Assembly: GCA_016716425.1 (NCBI GenBank) | Contig: JADJWJ010000001.1 | Location: 245,001-309,000 of the forward strand | Length of the DNA stretch: 64,000 nt | Origin: Betaproteobacteria bacterium | GTDB taxonomy: Bacteria > Pseudomonadota > Gammaproteobacteria > Burkholderiales > Casimicrobiaceae | Direction: 5' to 3' | Shown: positions 8,990 through 17,475 of the stretch, piece after piece | Layout: each line of letters starts with the position of its first letter | How positions within the stretch are numbered: position 1 is the first letter of the stretch | Program-made: the position numbers and the translations under genes | Notes under the pieces: model-generated | Database searches by the model: none | What the model was told of the DNA's origin: nothing | What the model saw: only the letters and a program-made list of their open reading frames with translations

Positions 8990-9343
8990 ATGGGACGGCT
9001 GACCACGCACGTGCTGGACACCGCGCACGGCAGGCCCGGCGCGGGCATCCGGATCACCCTCTACCGGAACCTCGCCGAGCGCTACGCGCTGATCGGCGAC
9101 GCCGTGACCAACGCCGACGGCCGCTGCGACGAGCCGCTGCTGCAGGGCGAGGCGTTCGCGCCCGGGCGCTACCGGCTGGTGTTCGCGGTCGGCGCGTACT
9201 TCGCCGCCGCCGGCGAGCCGCTGCCCGACCCGCCGTTCGTCGACGAGGTCGTGCTCGACTTCGGCGTCGCCGACGCGACCGCGCACTGGCACGTGCCGCT
9301 GCTCGTGTCGCCGTGGAGCTGGTCGACGTACCGCGGAAGCTGA
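8990..9343 (+). CDS. hiuH: 5-hydroxyisourate hydrolase
   Basis: 117 residues, typical of transthyretin-related HIU hydrolases. The three signature regions are present: TTHVLDTAHGRPG with the catalytic His near the N-terminus, the internal Arg/His residues (RYRLVFAVGAYF, HWHVPLLVSP), and the C-terminal tetrapeptide YRGS that separates true hydrolases from transthyretin. It hydrolyses 5-hydroxyisourate made by PuuD to OHCU, the substrate of UraD. The ATG at 8990 follows AGAAAGGG at a good distance; an upstream in-frame ATG at 8921 would overlap the operator and is unlikely. Transcribed with puuD. Confidence 0.94.
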   Translation: MGRLTTHVLDTAHGRPGAGIRITLYRNLAERYALIGDAVTNADGRCDEPLLQGEAFAPGRYRLVFAVGAYFAAAGEPLPDPPFVDEVVLDFGVADATAHWHVPLLVSPWSWSTYRGS

Positions 9344-9347
9344 CGCG

Positions 9348-10532
9348 ATGGAAGCGTACGCCGGCGAGTGGCTGCAGCTCGTCATCCGCTGGGTGCACCT
9401 CATCACCGGCATCGCGTGGATCGGTGCGTCGTTCTACTTCGTCTTCCTCGACTTGAGCCTCCTTCCGCCGCAGCGGAAGGAGGACGCGGACGCGGGGGTG
9501 AGCGGCGAGCTGTGGGCGATCCACGGCGGCGGCTTCTACCACGCGCAGAAGTACAAGGTCGCGCCGGCGACCCTGCCCGATCCGCTGCACTGGTTCAAGT
9601 GGGAAGCGTACTGGACGTGGCTGTCCGGCTTCGCGCTCATGGTCGTCATGTATTACGCGCACGCCGGCACGTACATGGTGGACCGCAGCGTCGCGGACAT
9701 CGCGCCGTGGCAGGCCGTCGCACTGTCGGTCGCGCTGCTGCCCGCCGGCTGGATCTTCTACGACCAGCTGTGCCGGCGACTGGGCCTCGCGCGCGAGCGC
9801 GTGCTCGCCGCCGCGATGATCGTGTTCTTCGCCGCGGTCGCGTGGGGGCTGTCGCACGTCTACAGCGGACGCGCGATGTACATCCAGGTCGGCGCGATGA
9901 TCGGCACGATCATGGCGTGGAACGTGTTCTTCGTCATCATGCCGGCGCAGCGGAAGCTGGTCGAGGCGAAGCTCGATGGCATGTCGCCTGCCGCTGTCCA
10001 CGGCCTGCGCGGCAAGCAGCGCTCGGTGCACAACAACTACTTCACGCTGCCGGTGCTGTTCGTCATGATCAGCGGTCACTACCCGCTGACGTTCGGGCAC
10101 CGCCACGCGTGGCTGGTGCTGGTCGCGATCCTGCTGATTGCCGCGTTCGTCCGCCACTTCTTCAACCTCCGCCACGTCGGGCGCACCGTCTGGGCGATCC
10201 CGATCGGCGCCGCCGTCGCCACGCTGCTGCTGGCGGTCGCCATCGCACCGGAGCCGCCGAAGGCGGCGGTGTGGACGTTCGCCGAGGTCGAGCGGATCGT
10301 CGCGATCCGCTGCGCGACCTGCCACGCCGCGCGACCGGCGCAGGCGGGCTTCAACGACCCGCCGAAGGGCTTCGTGCTCGACACCCCGGCGGCGATCGTC
10401 GCGGGCGCGCAGAAGATCCACGAGCAGGCGGTCGCCAGCCGCGTCATGCCGATCGGCAACCTGACCGGCATGACCGATGCCGAGCGCGCCACACTCGGCG
10501 CGTGGATCGCGGCCGGGGCGCCGCCGCAATAG
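9348..10532 (+). CDS. puuD: membrane-bound urate oxidase PuuD with C-terminal cytochrome c domain
   Basis: 394 residues. About eight hydrophobic helices fill residues 8-300 (the urate hydroxylase DUF989-type region, beginning WLQLVIRWVHLITGIAWIG), followed by a periplasmic mono-haem cytochrome c domain with CATCH near residue 324 and a distal VMPIGN segment for the Met ligand. It oxidises urate to 5-hydroxyisourate and passes electrons to the respiratory chain instead of making hydrogen peroxide as soluble uricase does. It starts 4 bases after the hiuH stop. With HiuH, UraD and PuuE it gives a complete urate-to-allantoate route. Confidence 0.94.
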   Translation: MEAYAGEWLQLVIRWVHLITGIAWIGASFYFVFLDLSLLPPQRKEDADAGVSGELWAIHGGGFYHAQKYKVAPATLPDPLHWFKWEAYWTWLSGFALMVVMYYAHAGTYMVDRSVADIAPWQAVALSVALLPAGWIFYDQLCRRLGLARERVLAAAMIVFFAAVAWGLSHVYSGRAMYIQVGAMIGTIMAWNVFFVIMPAQRKLVEAKLDGMSPAAVHGLRGKQRSVHNNYFTLPVLFVMISGHYPLTFGHRHAWLVLVAILLIAAFVRHFFNLRHVGRTVWAIPIGAAVATLLLAVAIAPEPPKAAVWTFAEVERIVAIRCATCHAARPAQAGFNDPPKGFVLDTPAAIVAGAQKIHEQAVASRVMPIGNLTGMTDAERATLGAWIAAGAPPQ

Positions 10533-10686
10533 CCGCTGCTCCGTCCCGGGAGGGCGCCCGCGACGGCGCCACCTTGTTCCAGATCAGACGGCCGCGCGCC
10601 GGTTTCGCCGACAATGCCGATGCGCGCGGCGAGCGCCGCGGGATGCCCCGGCGGGATGGCGACGCGCGCACGGTGCGGAGCAGGCA

Positions 10687-11202
10687 ATGGCGCGACCAGC
10701 GCAAGGCAAGACCAAAGCAATGCGCGACATTCGCGCGGGAGGAGCGGTTCCCGCGCGCGCCGCGTCCGCACTGCTTCCCGCCGGTTCCGATGCGGCGTGG
10801 GCGCTCGTCTTCGCCTGCTGGCTGCTCGCGACCGCCTCGACGCTCTCCGCGCTGTTCTTCAGCGAGGTCATGGAGCTGCCGCCGTGCGTGCTTTGCTGGT
10901 ACCAGCGGATCTTCATGTTCCCGCTGGTGCTCTTGCTGCCGCTCGGCCTCTTCCCTCTCGACGGCCGGGTCGTCCGCTACACGCTGCCGCTGGCGTCCGG
11001 CGGCTGGCTGATCTCGGTGTTCCAGCTGCTGCTCGTCTGGGGGCTCGTGCCCGAGGGGCTGCGGCCCTGCACGCAGGGCGTGCCCTGCTCGGAAGTGCAG
11101 ATCGAGTGGCTCGGGTTCGTGTCGATCCCGCTGCTCTCGTTCGTCGCGTTCACGCTGATGGTCGCGCTGCTCGTCGCCGCGCGCGGAAGGATTCCACGAT
11201 GA
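10687..11202 (+). CDS. dsbB: disulfide bond formation protein B
   Basis: 171 residues, four transmembrane helices. The first periplasmic active site CVLCWYQR and the second Cys pair (CTQGVPC) are intact, as needed to pass electrons from a DsbA-type oxidase to quinone. ATG at 10687 follows GGAG (10677-10680) with 6-base spacing; a second in-frame ATG at 10720 is possible. The stop overlaps the ATG of the thioredoxin-fold partner (ATGA), a linked pair like BdbC/BdbD. The 154 bases before it show only a GGCGCC inverted repeat. Confidence 0.9.
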   Translation: MARPAQGKTKAMRDIRAGGAVPARAASALLPAGSDAAWALVFACWLLATASTLSALFFSEVMELPPCVLCWYQRIFMFPLVLLLPLGLFPLDGRVVRYTLPLASGGWLISVFQLLLVWGLVPEGLRPCTQGVPCSEVQIEWLGFVSIPLLSFVAFTLMVALLVAARGRIPR

Positions 11203-11852
11203 ATCGGAAGGCTCTGTTCGCCGGCGCCGTCGTCGCGCTCGCCGCGGCGTTCGTCGTCGCCACGCTCGTCTACCGGAGCGAGCAGGCCGGCGAGTCGGCG
11301 CAGGTCGCTGCGAGCAACCAGGCGAGCCTCGTGCGGTTTCACGCGCCCACGCTCGGCAACCCGGAAGCGAAGGTGCACATCGTCGAGTTCATCGACCCCG
11401 CCTGCGAGACGTGCGCGGCCATGTACCCGCACGTGAAGCGGATCCTGGTCACCAACCCGGACCGCGTTCGGCTGTCGATGCGCCACGTGCCGTTCCACCG
11501 CGGCGCCGACTACGTCGCCAAGGTGCTGGAGGCGGCACGCAAGCAGGGCAAATACTGGGAGACGCTCGACGTGCTGATGGCGCGGCAGCCGCAGTGGGTG
11601 GCCAACCACACGGTGCAGACGGACCACGTCCTGCCGTTGCTCGGTGGCGTGGGCCTCGATCTCGCGCGCCTGCAGGCCGACATGGAGGCGCCGGACGTCG
11701 CGCAGCGCATCGCCTTGGACATGGCGGACGCGAAGGCGCTCAACGTGACCAAGACGCCCGAGTACTTCGTGAACGGCCGCCCGCTGCCGAGCTTCGGCCT
11801 GGAGCAGCTGCAGGGGCTGGTCGGCGCCGAGCTGGCGAGCGCGTATCGGTAG
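11199..11852 (+). CDS. membrane-anchored DsbA-like thioredoxin-fold oxidase
   Basis: 217 residues: an N-terminal hydrophobic anchor or signal (about 4-25) then a DsbA/DSBA_2-like thioredoxin fold. The active site is CETC within FIDPACETCAAMYPHVK, not the CPHC of classical DsbA, and the cis-Pro loop appears as VTKTPEYFVNG. Its coupling to dsbB implies that DsbB re-oxidises it and that it introduces disulfides in a subset of periplasmic proteins. The less oxidising CxxC dipeptide makes its redox potential uncertain. Start chosen because the ATG overlaps the dsbB stop. Confidence 0.87.
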   Translation: MNRKALFAGAVVALAAAFVVATLVYRSEQAGESAQVAASNQASLVRFHAPTLGNPEAKVHIVEFIDPACETCAAMYPHVKRILVTNPDRVRLSMRHVPFHRGADYVAKVLEAARKQGKYWETLDVLMARQPQWVANHTVQTDHVLPLLGGVGLDLARLQADMEAPDVAQRIALDMADAKALNVTKTPEYFVNGRPLPSFGLEQLQGLVGAELASAYR

Positions 11853-11900
11853 ACGGGATCCGGCCGCAGGTCGGATCCGCGACGCACGACACTTGCGATC

Positions 11901-11994
11901 GTCGTCCCCGCGAACGCGGGGACCCAGCGTCGTTGGGCGCACTTCGCGGATTGGCAACTAAGCGCCACTGGGTCCCCGCCTTCGCGGGGACGAC
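11901..11994. repeat. R1 palindromic repeat pair, second copy
   Basis: Same element as at 6614-6686: left half GTCGTCCCCGC-GAA-CGCGGGGACCCA, right half TGGGTCCCCGC-CTT-CGCGGGGACGAC, with a longer spacer of about 42 bases. Again located between two converging genes (dsbA-like and the SRAP gene), where it may limit read-through both ways. Confidence 0.87.
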
Positions 11995-12012
11995 GGCAGG
12001 CGCGGCCGCGCG

Positions 12013-12768
12013 TCAGAACAGCTCGGACTGCCCTGGTGCGTCTTCGCCGTGCGCAGGTACGGCATGCTCGCCCGGCGCGGCCTCCGCCGGCGCGAACTCC
12101 GGCGCCTCGTCGACGCGCTCGAGCAGCGACGCGTCGTCGTGGCGCACGCTGTTCACGCGCGTCGTCACCGGGTAGTAGGTCATCGCGTCGGCCGGATACG
12201 GCTCGAAGAACGCGGCGACGTCCGCGTTGGCGACGTCGAGCCACGCGCCGTATCGTGCCGGCGCGACGATCGCCGGCATCCGGTCGTGCAGCGGCGCGAG
12301 CAGCGCGTTCGCGCGCGTCGTGACGATCGTGCAGGTGTCGAGGACCTCGCCTTCCTGCGACAGCCACCGCTCGGTGAGACCGGCGAACGCGAACGGTGCG
12401 CCGTCCTTCATGCCGATGTGGATCGGCTGCTTGCCACCGGCCGCGGTGACCTTCCACTCGTAGAACCCGTCGGCCGGGATGAGGCAGCGGTGGCGGCGCA
12501 GCGCGGTCCGGAACGACGGCTTCTCGGCGAGCGTCTCGGAACGCGCGTTGATCATCCGCGCGCCGATCGACGGATCCTTGGCCCAGCGCGGCACCAGTCC
12601 CCAGCGGACGAACGCGAGCTCGCGGGTGCCCGCGTGCGACAGGCGCACGACCGCCACGTCCTGCATCGGCGCGATGTTGTAGCGCGGCGCGACGGGCGGC
12701 GGCGCGGGCAGCCCGAACGCCAGCGCCAGCGCCGCCGGGTGCGTATGCAGCTCGTAGCGCCCGCACAT
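12013..12768 (-). CDS. SRAP-domain abasic-site shield protein (YedK/HMCES family)
   Basis: 251 residues. Translation starts MCGRYELH, placing the catalytic Cys at residue 2 after Met removal, which fixes the start at 12768. Conserved positions are present: Asn in MINARSET, Glu in DGFYEWK, and His in PLHDRMPAIV. The family forms a thiazolidine crosslink with abasic sites in single-stranded DNA to protect forks. About 25 C-terminal residues (rich in Glu, Ala, Pro) extend beyond the usual core and look disordered. The EcsC-like gene starts 631 bases upstream and ends 7 bases before this start, same strand. Confidence 0.93.
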   Translation of the reverse strand: MCGRYELHTHPAALALAFGLPAPPPVAPRYNIAPMQDVAVVRLSHAGTRELAFVRWGLVPRWAKDPSIGARMINARSETLAEKPSFRTALRRHRCLIPADGFYEWKVTAAGGKQPIHIGMKDGAPFAFAGLTERWLSQEGEVLDTCTIVTTRANALLAPLHDRMPAIVAPARYGAWLDVANADVAAFFEPYPADAMTYYPVTTRVNSVRHDDASLLERVDEAPEFAPAEAAPGEHAVPAHGEDAPGQSELF

Positions 12769-12775
12769 GGCGCCG

Positions 12776-13399
12776 TCACGCGCGCTGGCGCGGCTCGGTG
12801 GCGTCGAGCGCCGGATCGGCGAGCAGCCGGCGCGCGGTCTTCGCGACCTGCAGCGTGTCCCAGTACGCGTACGCGCCCACCGCGGCGGCGCCCGCGACCG
12901 GTACCCAGCGGCCGGCGGCGCTGCCGGCGGCGCGCTTGCTGACCGACATGCCCACCTTGGCAACGACGGTCTTCAGCGCGCCGCCCGAGAGCTGCTGCAC
13001 GACGACGCGCTGGCCCGTGCGCACGGCGAAGTCGCGCAGCACCTGGCTCGCCGCGTGCCGGAACAGGCAGTAGAGCATGTGGCTGCGCGTCAACTCCGCG
13101 GTGCGGCCGTAGAGCGCGAAGATGTCGGCGACCATCTGCCGCTGCGTCTTCCAGATGAGGTAGAGGTCGGGCAGCACGGTGAGGAGGCCGAACGGCCCCG
13201 GCGGCAGCGCCAGCGATCCCGACAGCACGGCGGCCTGCCGCGCCGATCTCTTCGCGATCTCCTCCGCCGCGCGGTCCGGGTCGGCCACCGCGCGCGTGCG
13301 CGGCGCAGGCACCTCGGAGATCGTGCGCTCGATCGTGCCCTCGAGGTCGCGGGGCGCGTCGTCGCGGGTGGCGGGCAGCATCTCGTGACTCGGGCCCAT
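12776..13399 (-). CDS. EcsC-family protein
   Basis: 207 residues resembling the EcsC family. Features: an acidic N-terminal region, then GSLALPPGPFGLLTVLPDLYLIWKTQ, an amphipathic or membrane-associating helix typical of EcsC proteins, and a Gly/Ala-rich hydrophobic stretch (about 155-180, AAGSAAGRWVPVAGAAAVGA). The family is poorly characterised; B. subtilis EcsC is linked to protein secretion and an ABC exporter, but no exporter is adjacent here. ATG at 13399; it ends 7 bases before the SRAP start, so the two are probably cotranscribed. No function beyond family is claimed. Confidence 0.7.
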   Translation of the reverse strand: MGPSHEMLPATRDDAPRDLEGTIERTISEVPAPRTRAVADPDRAAEEIAKRSARQAAVLSGSLALPPGPFGLLTVLPDLYLIWKTQRQMVADIFALYGRTAELTRSHMLYCLFRHAASQVLRDFAVRTGQRVVVQQLSGGALKTVVAKVGMSVSKRAAGSAAGRWVPVAGAAAVGAYAYWDTLQVAKTARRLLADPALDATEPRQRA

Positions 13400-13550
13400 G
13401 GCGTCTCCAACGTGGGGGCGCGCCCGCCTCGCGCAAGCGGCGTCCCGGAGCGATGGAATGCTACACCACGCGGCGCGTGCCGGCGGGCGCGCCCCGGCCC
13501 GGGAAGTACAATCGTTCGTCGGCGCCGCGCGCGCCGGAAGGAGGGCGCGA

Positions 13551-13997
13551 ATGCAGGTCGCACGCTGGTTGCACGTGCTGGGCGTGGTGGTGTGGGTCGG
13601 CGGGATGTTCTTCGCGCACATGGCGCTGCGCCCGGCGGCGCAGGCGCTGCCGCCGCCGCAGCGGCTGCCGCTGCTCGCGGCCACGCTGTCGCGGTTCGTC
13701 GCGTGGGCCGGCCTCGCGATCCTGATGGTCGTCGGCAGCGGCGTCGCGCTGATCGGCCTCGCGGGCGGCATGGGGGCGGTCGGCGCCGCCGTGCACGCGA
13801 TGACCGGGCTCGGGCTCGCGATGACCGCCATCTACGCCTGGCTGGTGGCGCGGCCGCTGCCGCAGTTGCGCGCGGCCGTCGCGGCGGCGCACTGGCAAGA
13901 GGCGGGCGCGGCGATGGCGGGCGTGCGCCGCCTGGTCGGCGTCAACCTCGTGCTCGGGCTCGTCACGCTCACGCTCGCCATGCTCGGCCGCGGATGA
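13551..13997 (+). CDS. CopD-like four-helix membrane protein
   Basis: 148 residues with four hydrophobic segments (about 5-22, 48-75, 80-98, 125-145). The opening WLHVLGVVVWVGGMFFAH is the characteristic CopD-type motif, in which His residues may bind haem or copper. The strong site AAGGAGGG lies just before the ATG at 13551. Its stop overlaps the ATG of the alanine-dehydrogenase homologue. A copper link is possible in principle, but nothing nearby supports it. Confidence 0.75.
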   Translation: MQVARWLHVLGVVVWVGGMFFAHMALRPAAQALPPPQRLPLLAATLSRFVAWAGLAILMVVGSGVALIGLAGGMGAVGAAVHAMTGLGLAMTAIYAWLVARPLPQLRAAVAAAHWQEAGAAMAGVRRLVGVNLVLGLVTLTLAMLGRG

Positions 13998-15100
13998 GGA
14001 TCGGCGTTCCGCGCGAGGTCAAGGACGGCGAGCGCCGGGTCGGCCTCACACCCGATGGCGCGCGGCAGCTCACGGCCGACGGGCATGCCGTGCTCGTCGC
14101 CGCCGGCGCCGGGGTCGCGGTGGGGTTCACCGATGCCGACTACGCGAACGCCGGCGCGAGGGTCGTCGCCGCGAACGACGTGTGGTCGTGCGACCTCGTG
14201 GTGAAGGTCAAGGAGCTGCAGCCGTCCGAGTACGGGCAGCTCGTGCGCGGGACCACGGTGTTCGGCTTCGCGCAGATCAACCGCGATCCGGCGCTGCTGG
14301 CCGCCGTGCTGGCGGCCGGCATCGAGGTGATCGCGTACGAGACGGTGCGCGATGCGGCCGGCCGGCTGCCGCTGCTGGCGCCGATGTCGCGCATCGCGGG
14401 GCGCCTGGCGCCGCTGGTGGGTGCTCAGGTGCTCGCCACCGATCGTGGCGGCTCGGGTGTGTTGCTGCCGGGCGTGGACGGCGTGCCGGGCGCGCGCGTC
14501 GTCGTGCTCGGTGCGGGCAACGTGGGCGGGGAGGCCGCGCGGATCGCCGCGCGGCTCGGCGCGCGCGTGACGGTGTTCTCGCGGGGCGACACCCGTCGCA
14601 GCGCGCTCGCGCGGGCGCTCGCGGCCGAAGGCTACGCGATCGCGGCGTTTCCGCTCGAAGACGCCCGCGCCGCGCGCTTCGTCGACGCCGTGAGCGATGC
14701 CGATCTCGTGATCGGCGGCGTGCTGGAGCCTGGCACCCTGTCGCCGAAACTCGTCACGCGCGCTCTCGTCGCGGCGATGCGGCCCGGGTCGGCGCTGGTC
14801 GACGTGGGCATCGACCAGGGCGGCATCGCCGAGACGTCGCGGATGACCAAGGTGTCGGAACCGACCTATGTCGAGTACGGCGTCGTCCACTACGCGGTGC
14901 CGAACATGCCGTCGCTGGTCGCGCGCACGGCCACGCTCGCGCTTGCGCAGGCCACGCTGCCGTACGTGCGCGCGATGGCGGCCAAGGGCGTGACAGGCGC
15001 GCAGGCGGAGGATGCGGGCCTCACCGCAGGCGCGATGGTCCGTGCGGGCGCAATCGTGCACGCGGGGCTGGCCGCCGACGCGGCCGCGCACGGCGCGTGA
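13994..15100 (+). CDS. alanine dehydrogenase / transhydrogenase-alpha homologue with altered catalytic His
   Basis: 368 residues, full length for alanine dehydrogenase. Conserved: N-terminal MRIGVPREVKDGERRVGLTP, substrate-side Lys in VVKVKELQ, IAYETV and PLLAPMSRIAGRLAP, the Rossmann motif VVVLGAGNVGGEAA, and the catalytic Asp region VDVGIDQGG plus VPNMPS. The segment that reads YLHLA in characterised Ald enzymes is FGFAQIN here, so the catalytic His (His96 in the Mycobacterium enzyme) aligns with Gln. Either substrate or mechanism differs, or this is a related subfamily. ATG at 13994 overlaps the CopD-like stop, an odd pairing with no known pathway logic. Confidence 0.75.
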   Translation: MRIGVPREVKDGERRVGLTPDGARQLTADGHAVLVAAGAGVAVGFTDADYANAGARVVAANDVWSCDLVVKVKELQPSEYGQLVRGTTVFGFAQINRDPALLAAVLAAGIEVIAYETVRDAAGRLPLLAPMSRIAGRLAPLVGAQVLATDRGGSGVLLPGVDGVPGARVVVLGAGNVGGEAARIAARLGARVTVFSRGDTRRSALARALAAEGYAIAAFPLEDARAARFVDAVSDADLVIGGVLEPGTLSPKLVTRALVAAMRPGSALVDVGIDQGGIAETSRMTKVSEPTYVEYGVVHYAVPNMPSLVARTATLALAQATLPYVRAMAAKGVTGAQAEDAGLTAGAMVRAGAIVHAGLAADAAAHGA

Positions 15101-15188
15101 TGCCTGCCTGCGCCTTGTGCCGCGCGCGGTTCTCGCGTAGAAAGCGCGCTTTCGTGCACGGGACGCATCGCGCGACCCCGCCTTCCCC

Positions 15189-15725
15189 ATGAAGATCTTC
15201 GGCTTCGCCGGCTGGTCCGGCAGCGGCAAGACCACGCTGATCGAGCAGCTCGTTCCGCGCCTCGCCGCGCGCGTGGGCCAGGTCTCGCTGATCAAGCATG
15301 CACATCACGCATTCGACGTCGACCAGCCGGGCAAGGACTCGTGGCGGCACCGGCAGGCCGGCTGCACGGAGGTCCTCGTGACGTCGGGCCGGCGCTGGGC
15401 GCTGATCCACGAGTTGCGCGGCGCGCGCGAACTGACGCTGGCCGAGGGGCTGGCCCGCCTGTCGCCGTGCGCGCTGGTGCTGGTCGAGGGCTACAAGACG
15501 CACCCGATGCCCAAGCTCGAGATCTGGCGGCCGGCAGTCGGCAAGCCGACGCTCCACCCCCGGGATCCCCACATCCTCGCCGTGGCCACCGACGCCCCGG
15601 CGGCGCTGGCCGCGGCCGGGCTGCCGGTATTCGCCCTCGACCGCCTCGACGAAATCGCAACGTTCATCGAAATAAACGCGTCGCCGTTGCCCGACACAAT
15701 TGACGGGGCCCGGGCACCGGAGTAG
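15189..15725 (+). CDS. mobB: molybdopterin-guanine dinucleotide biosynthesis protein MobB
   Basis: 178 residues, typical of the GTP-binding accessory of molybdenum cofactor synthesis. A P-loop (GWSGSGKTTL) lies at residues 8-17; HAHHAFDVDQPGKDSWRH is the signature second region, and LVEGYK the Walker-B-like segment. It assists MobA in attaching GMP to molybdopterin. It shares the neighbourhood with moaD and moaE but is separated from them by an outer-membrane gene. The 88-base spacer before it holds a perfect 14-base palindrome, GAAAGCGCGCTTTC (15140-15153), of unknown role. Confidence 0.93.
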   Translation: MKIFGFAGWSGSGKTTLIEQLVPRLAARVGQVSLIKHAHHAFDVDQPGKDSWRHRQAGCTEVLVTSGRRWALIHELRGARELTLAEGLARLSPCALVLVEGYKTHPMPKLEIWRPAVGKPTLHPRDPHILAVATDAPAALAAAGLPVFALDRLDEIATFIEINASPLPDTIDGARAPE

Positions 15726-15812
15726 GTTGAACTTGCAAGAGCCGGCGATTGACCAAGGCAACGGGTGCCGATGGTCACGCCGACCGGCGAAACGCCGCTA
15801 CGGCCGGGAAAA

Positions 15813-16481
15813 ATGCTCAGGAAACAAACACTTGCATGGTCGATTGCGCTGCTGCTGGCCGCGGCGCCGACGGCGCACGCGCAGTCGGCGGGCGATCCCG
15901 ACCCCGAGCGGACCGGGTTCTACGGTGGCGTTTCGCTGCGCGCCGACCGCGCCGACCAGCAAGGGGTGTCGTTCGGCCACCTGACGTCCGTCTGGAACCG
16001 GTTCGCGCTGCCCGTAACCGAGGATGGCGGCACCCGGTCCCTTGCCTACGGCGGGTATCGCTGGGCCAACGACCTGGCCGTCGAGGCGGCCGTCGGCACG
16101 AGCGAGACCTACGCGCTGCGGCCGGCGCGCAACGCGCGCTCCGGCGTCGGCCTGGACCTCGCCGACGAACCCGACCCGACCAGCCGCACCTGGAATGTCG
16201 ACGTGTTCGGCACCTGGGAGTTCCGGAAGCGCTTCTCGCTTTACGGCCGGCTCGGTTACGCGCAGAACGAGGCGCAGGCGAGCTACGCGCCCGGCTTCGT
16301 CGGCGGTGAAGCCCGCCGCACCCGCGACGGCGTGAACTACGGCGTCGGCCTGCGCTACGACATGTCGTCGGCACTCGGGTTGCGCCTCGAGTACGCGCGC
16401 TTCGGCCGGTTGCCGGGCGAGGTCGCCGGGGGGCTCCCGGAAAACGATCAGTTGCAGTTCGGCCTCCAGTTCCGCTTCTGA
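15813..16481 (+). CDS. outer-membrane beta-barrel protein
   Basis: 222 residues from the ATG at 15813 (an upstream ATG at 15765 would put 16 residues before the signal peptide). A signal peptide (about 1-27, cleaving after AHAQS) is followed by alternating beta strands of an OmpA/OmpW-like eight-strand barrel: FYGGVSLRADRA, YGGYRWANDLAVEAAVG, FSLYGRLGYAQNE, NYGVGLRYDMSS, LGLRLEYARFG. It ends LQFGLQFRF, with the terminal Phe used by the BAM machinery. No ligand or function can be read. It sits between two molybdenum cofactor genes without an obvious link. Confidence 0.8.
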   Translation: MLRKQTLAWSIALLLAAAPTAHAQSAGDPDPERTGFYGGVSLRADRADQQGVSFGHLTSVWNRFALPVTEDGGTRSLAYGGYRWANDLAVEAAVGTSETYALRPARNARSGVGLDLADEPDPTSRTWNVDVFGTWEFRKRFSLYGRLGYAQNEAQASYAPGFVGGEARRTRDGVNYGVGLRYDMSSALGLRLEYARFGRLPGEVAGGLPENDQLQFGLQFRF

Positions 16482-16505
16482 CGGCGGGGGCCCGCGCCGG
16501 GCACC

Positions 16506-16511
16506 TATAAT
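16506..16511 (+). promoter_or_regulatory. perfect -10 hexamer upstream of moaDE
   Basis: TATAAT stands out from GC-rich surroundings 45 bases before the moaD start. No clear -35 hexamer is present 17 bases upstream. Probable promoter for moaD-moaE. Confidence 0.4.
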
Positions 16512-16555
16512 TGCGAGCGACGCAGCCGGCAGGAAGGCCGGACGCGCCGTTGCCG

Positions 16556-16843
16556 ATGCCCGATTCCAGCGCCCCTTCGTCCGTCATCACCGTGCGCGTC
16601 GTCTACCTCGCGCGGCTGCGCGACGCCTTCGCGTCGGACGGCGAGTCGCTCGCCGTTCGGGGCGATGCGCCCACGGTGGGCGCGGCGATCGCGGCGCTGC
16701 GCGCGCGCGGCGGCGCCTGGGCGGACGAACTCGCGCCGGGCCGCGCCGTGCGCTACGCGGTGAACCATGAGGTGGCGCCGGCCGAGGCGTCGCTGCGCAA
16801 CGGCGACGAGCTCGCGTTGCTCCCGCCGGTCACCGGCGGCTGA
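16556..16843 (+). CDS. moaD: molybdopterin synthase small subunit MoaD
   Basis: 95 residues, a ubiquitin-fold sulfur carrier. The C-terminus PPVTGG carries the double Gly that is adenylated and thiocarboxylated before sulfur transfer to precursor Z. NHEVAPAEASLRNGDELALLPP is the family's C-terminal half. The start is not certain: ATG at 16556 gives about ten extra N-terminal residues, and the AGGAAGG at 16531-16537 is rather far away. moaE follows after 14 bases. Confidence 0.93.
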   Translation: MPDSSAPSSVITVRVVYLARLRDAFASDGESLAVRGDAPTVGAAIAALRARGGAWADELAPGRAVRYAVNHEVAPAEASLRNGDELALLPPVTGG

Positions 16844-16857
16844 CCGGACGGATCGCG

Positions 16858-17316
16858 ATGCCGGTGCGCGTGCAGACCGCGGACTTCGACGCCGGGCGCG
16901 AGATTGCCGCGCTGCGTTCCGGCGACCCGCGCGTGGGGGCAGTGGCGTCGTTCATCGGCACCGTGCGCGACGTCAACGAGGCGTCGCCGGTGTCGGCGAT
17001 GACGCTCGAGCACTATCCGGGCATGACGGAGAAGGCGCTGGCGACGATCGTCGCCGAGGCGCGCGCGCGGTTCGACATCCTCGACGCGCTCGTCATCCAC
17101 CGCGTCGGCGACCTGCGCCCGACCGACCAGATCGTGCTCGTCGCCGTCACCAGTGCGCATCGCGGCGACGCGTTCGACGCGTGCCGCTTCATCATGGACT
17201 ACCTGAAGACCCGGGCGCCGTTCTGGAAGAAGGAGCGCACCGCCGACGGCACGCGCTGGGTCGATGCGCGCGCGAGCGACGAGACGGCCGCCGCGCAGTG
17301 GGAGCGCGATCGCTAG
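16858..17316 (+). CDS. moaE: molybdopterin synthase catalytic subunit MoaE
   Basis: 152 residues, full length. Motifs: FIGTVRD near residue 33, LEHYPGM, IHRVGDL, and the catalytic Lys region DYLKTRAPFWKKE near the C-terminus. It forms a heterotetramer with MoaD and inserts two sulfurs into precursor Z to make molybdopterin. It lies directly downstream of moaD. Molybdoenzymes that would use the cofactor are not in this window. Confidence 0.95.
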   Translation: MPVRVQTADFDAGREIAALRSGDPRVGAVASFIGTVRDVNEASPVSAMTLEHYPGMTEKALATIVAEARARFDILDALVIHRVGDLRPTDQIVLVAVTSAHRGDAFDACRFIMDYLKTRAPFWKKERTADGTRWVDARASDETAAAQWERDR

Positions 17317-17475
17317 ACGGCGGCCGCGCGGCGCGCCCGGTGCTTCATCCCCGCCGTCGTCGCGCGCGCGCCGAGGGATCTGCATTCGCACCAAATCAGC
17401 AGGTTGCGTACGCGCGGGCCGGCCGCCGCCGCGCGCGCCCGGCGCGGTGGCGGACCATACGCGTGCTCGCCCCAC

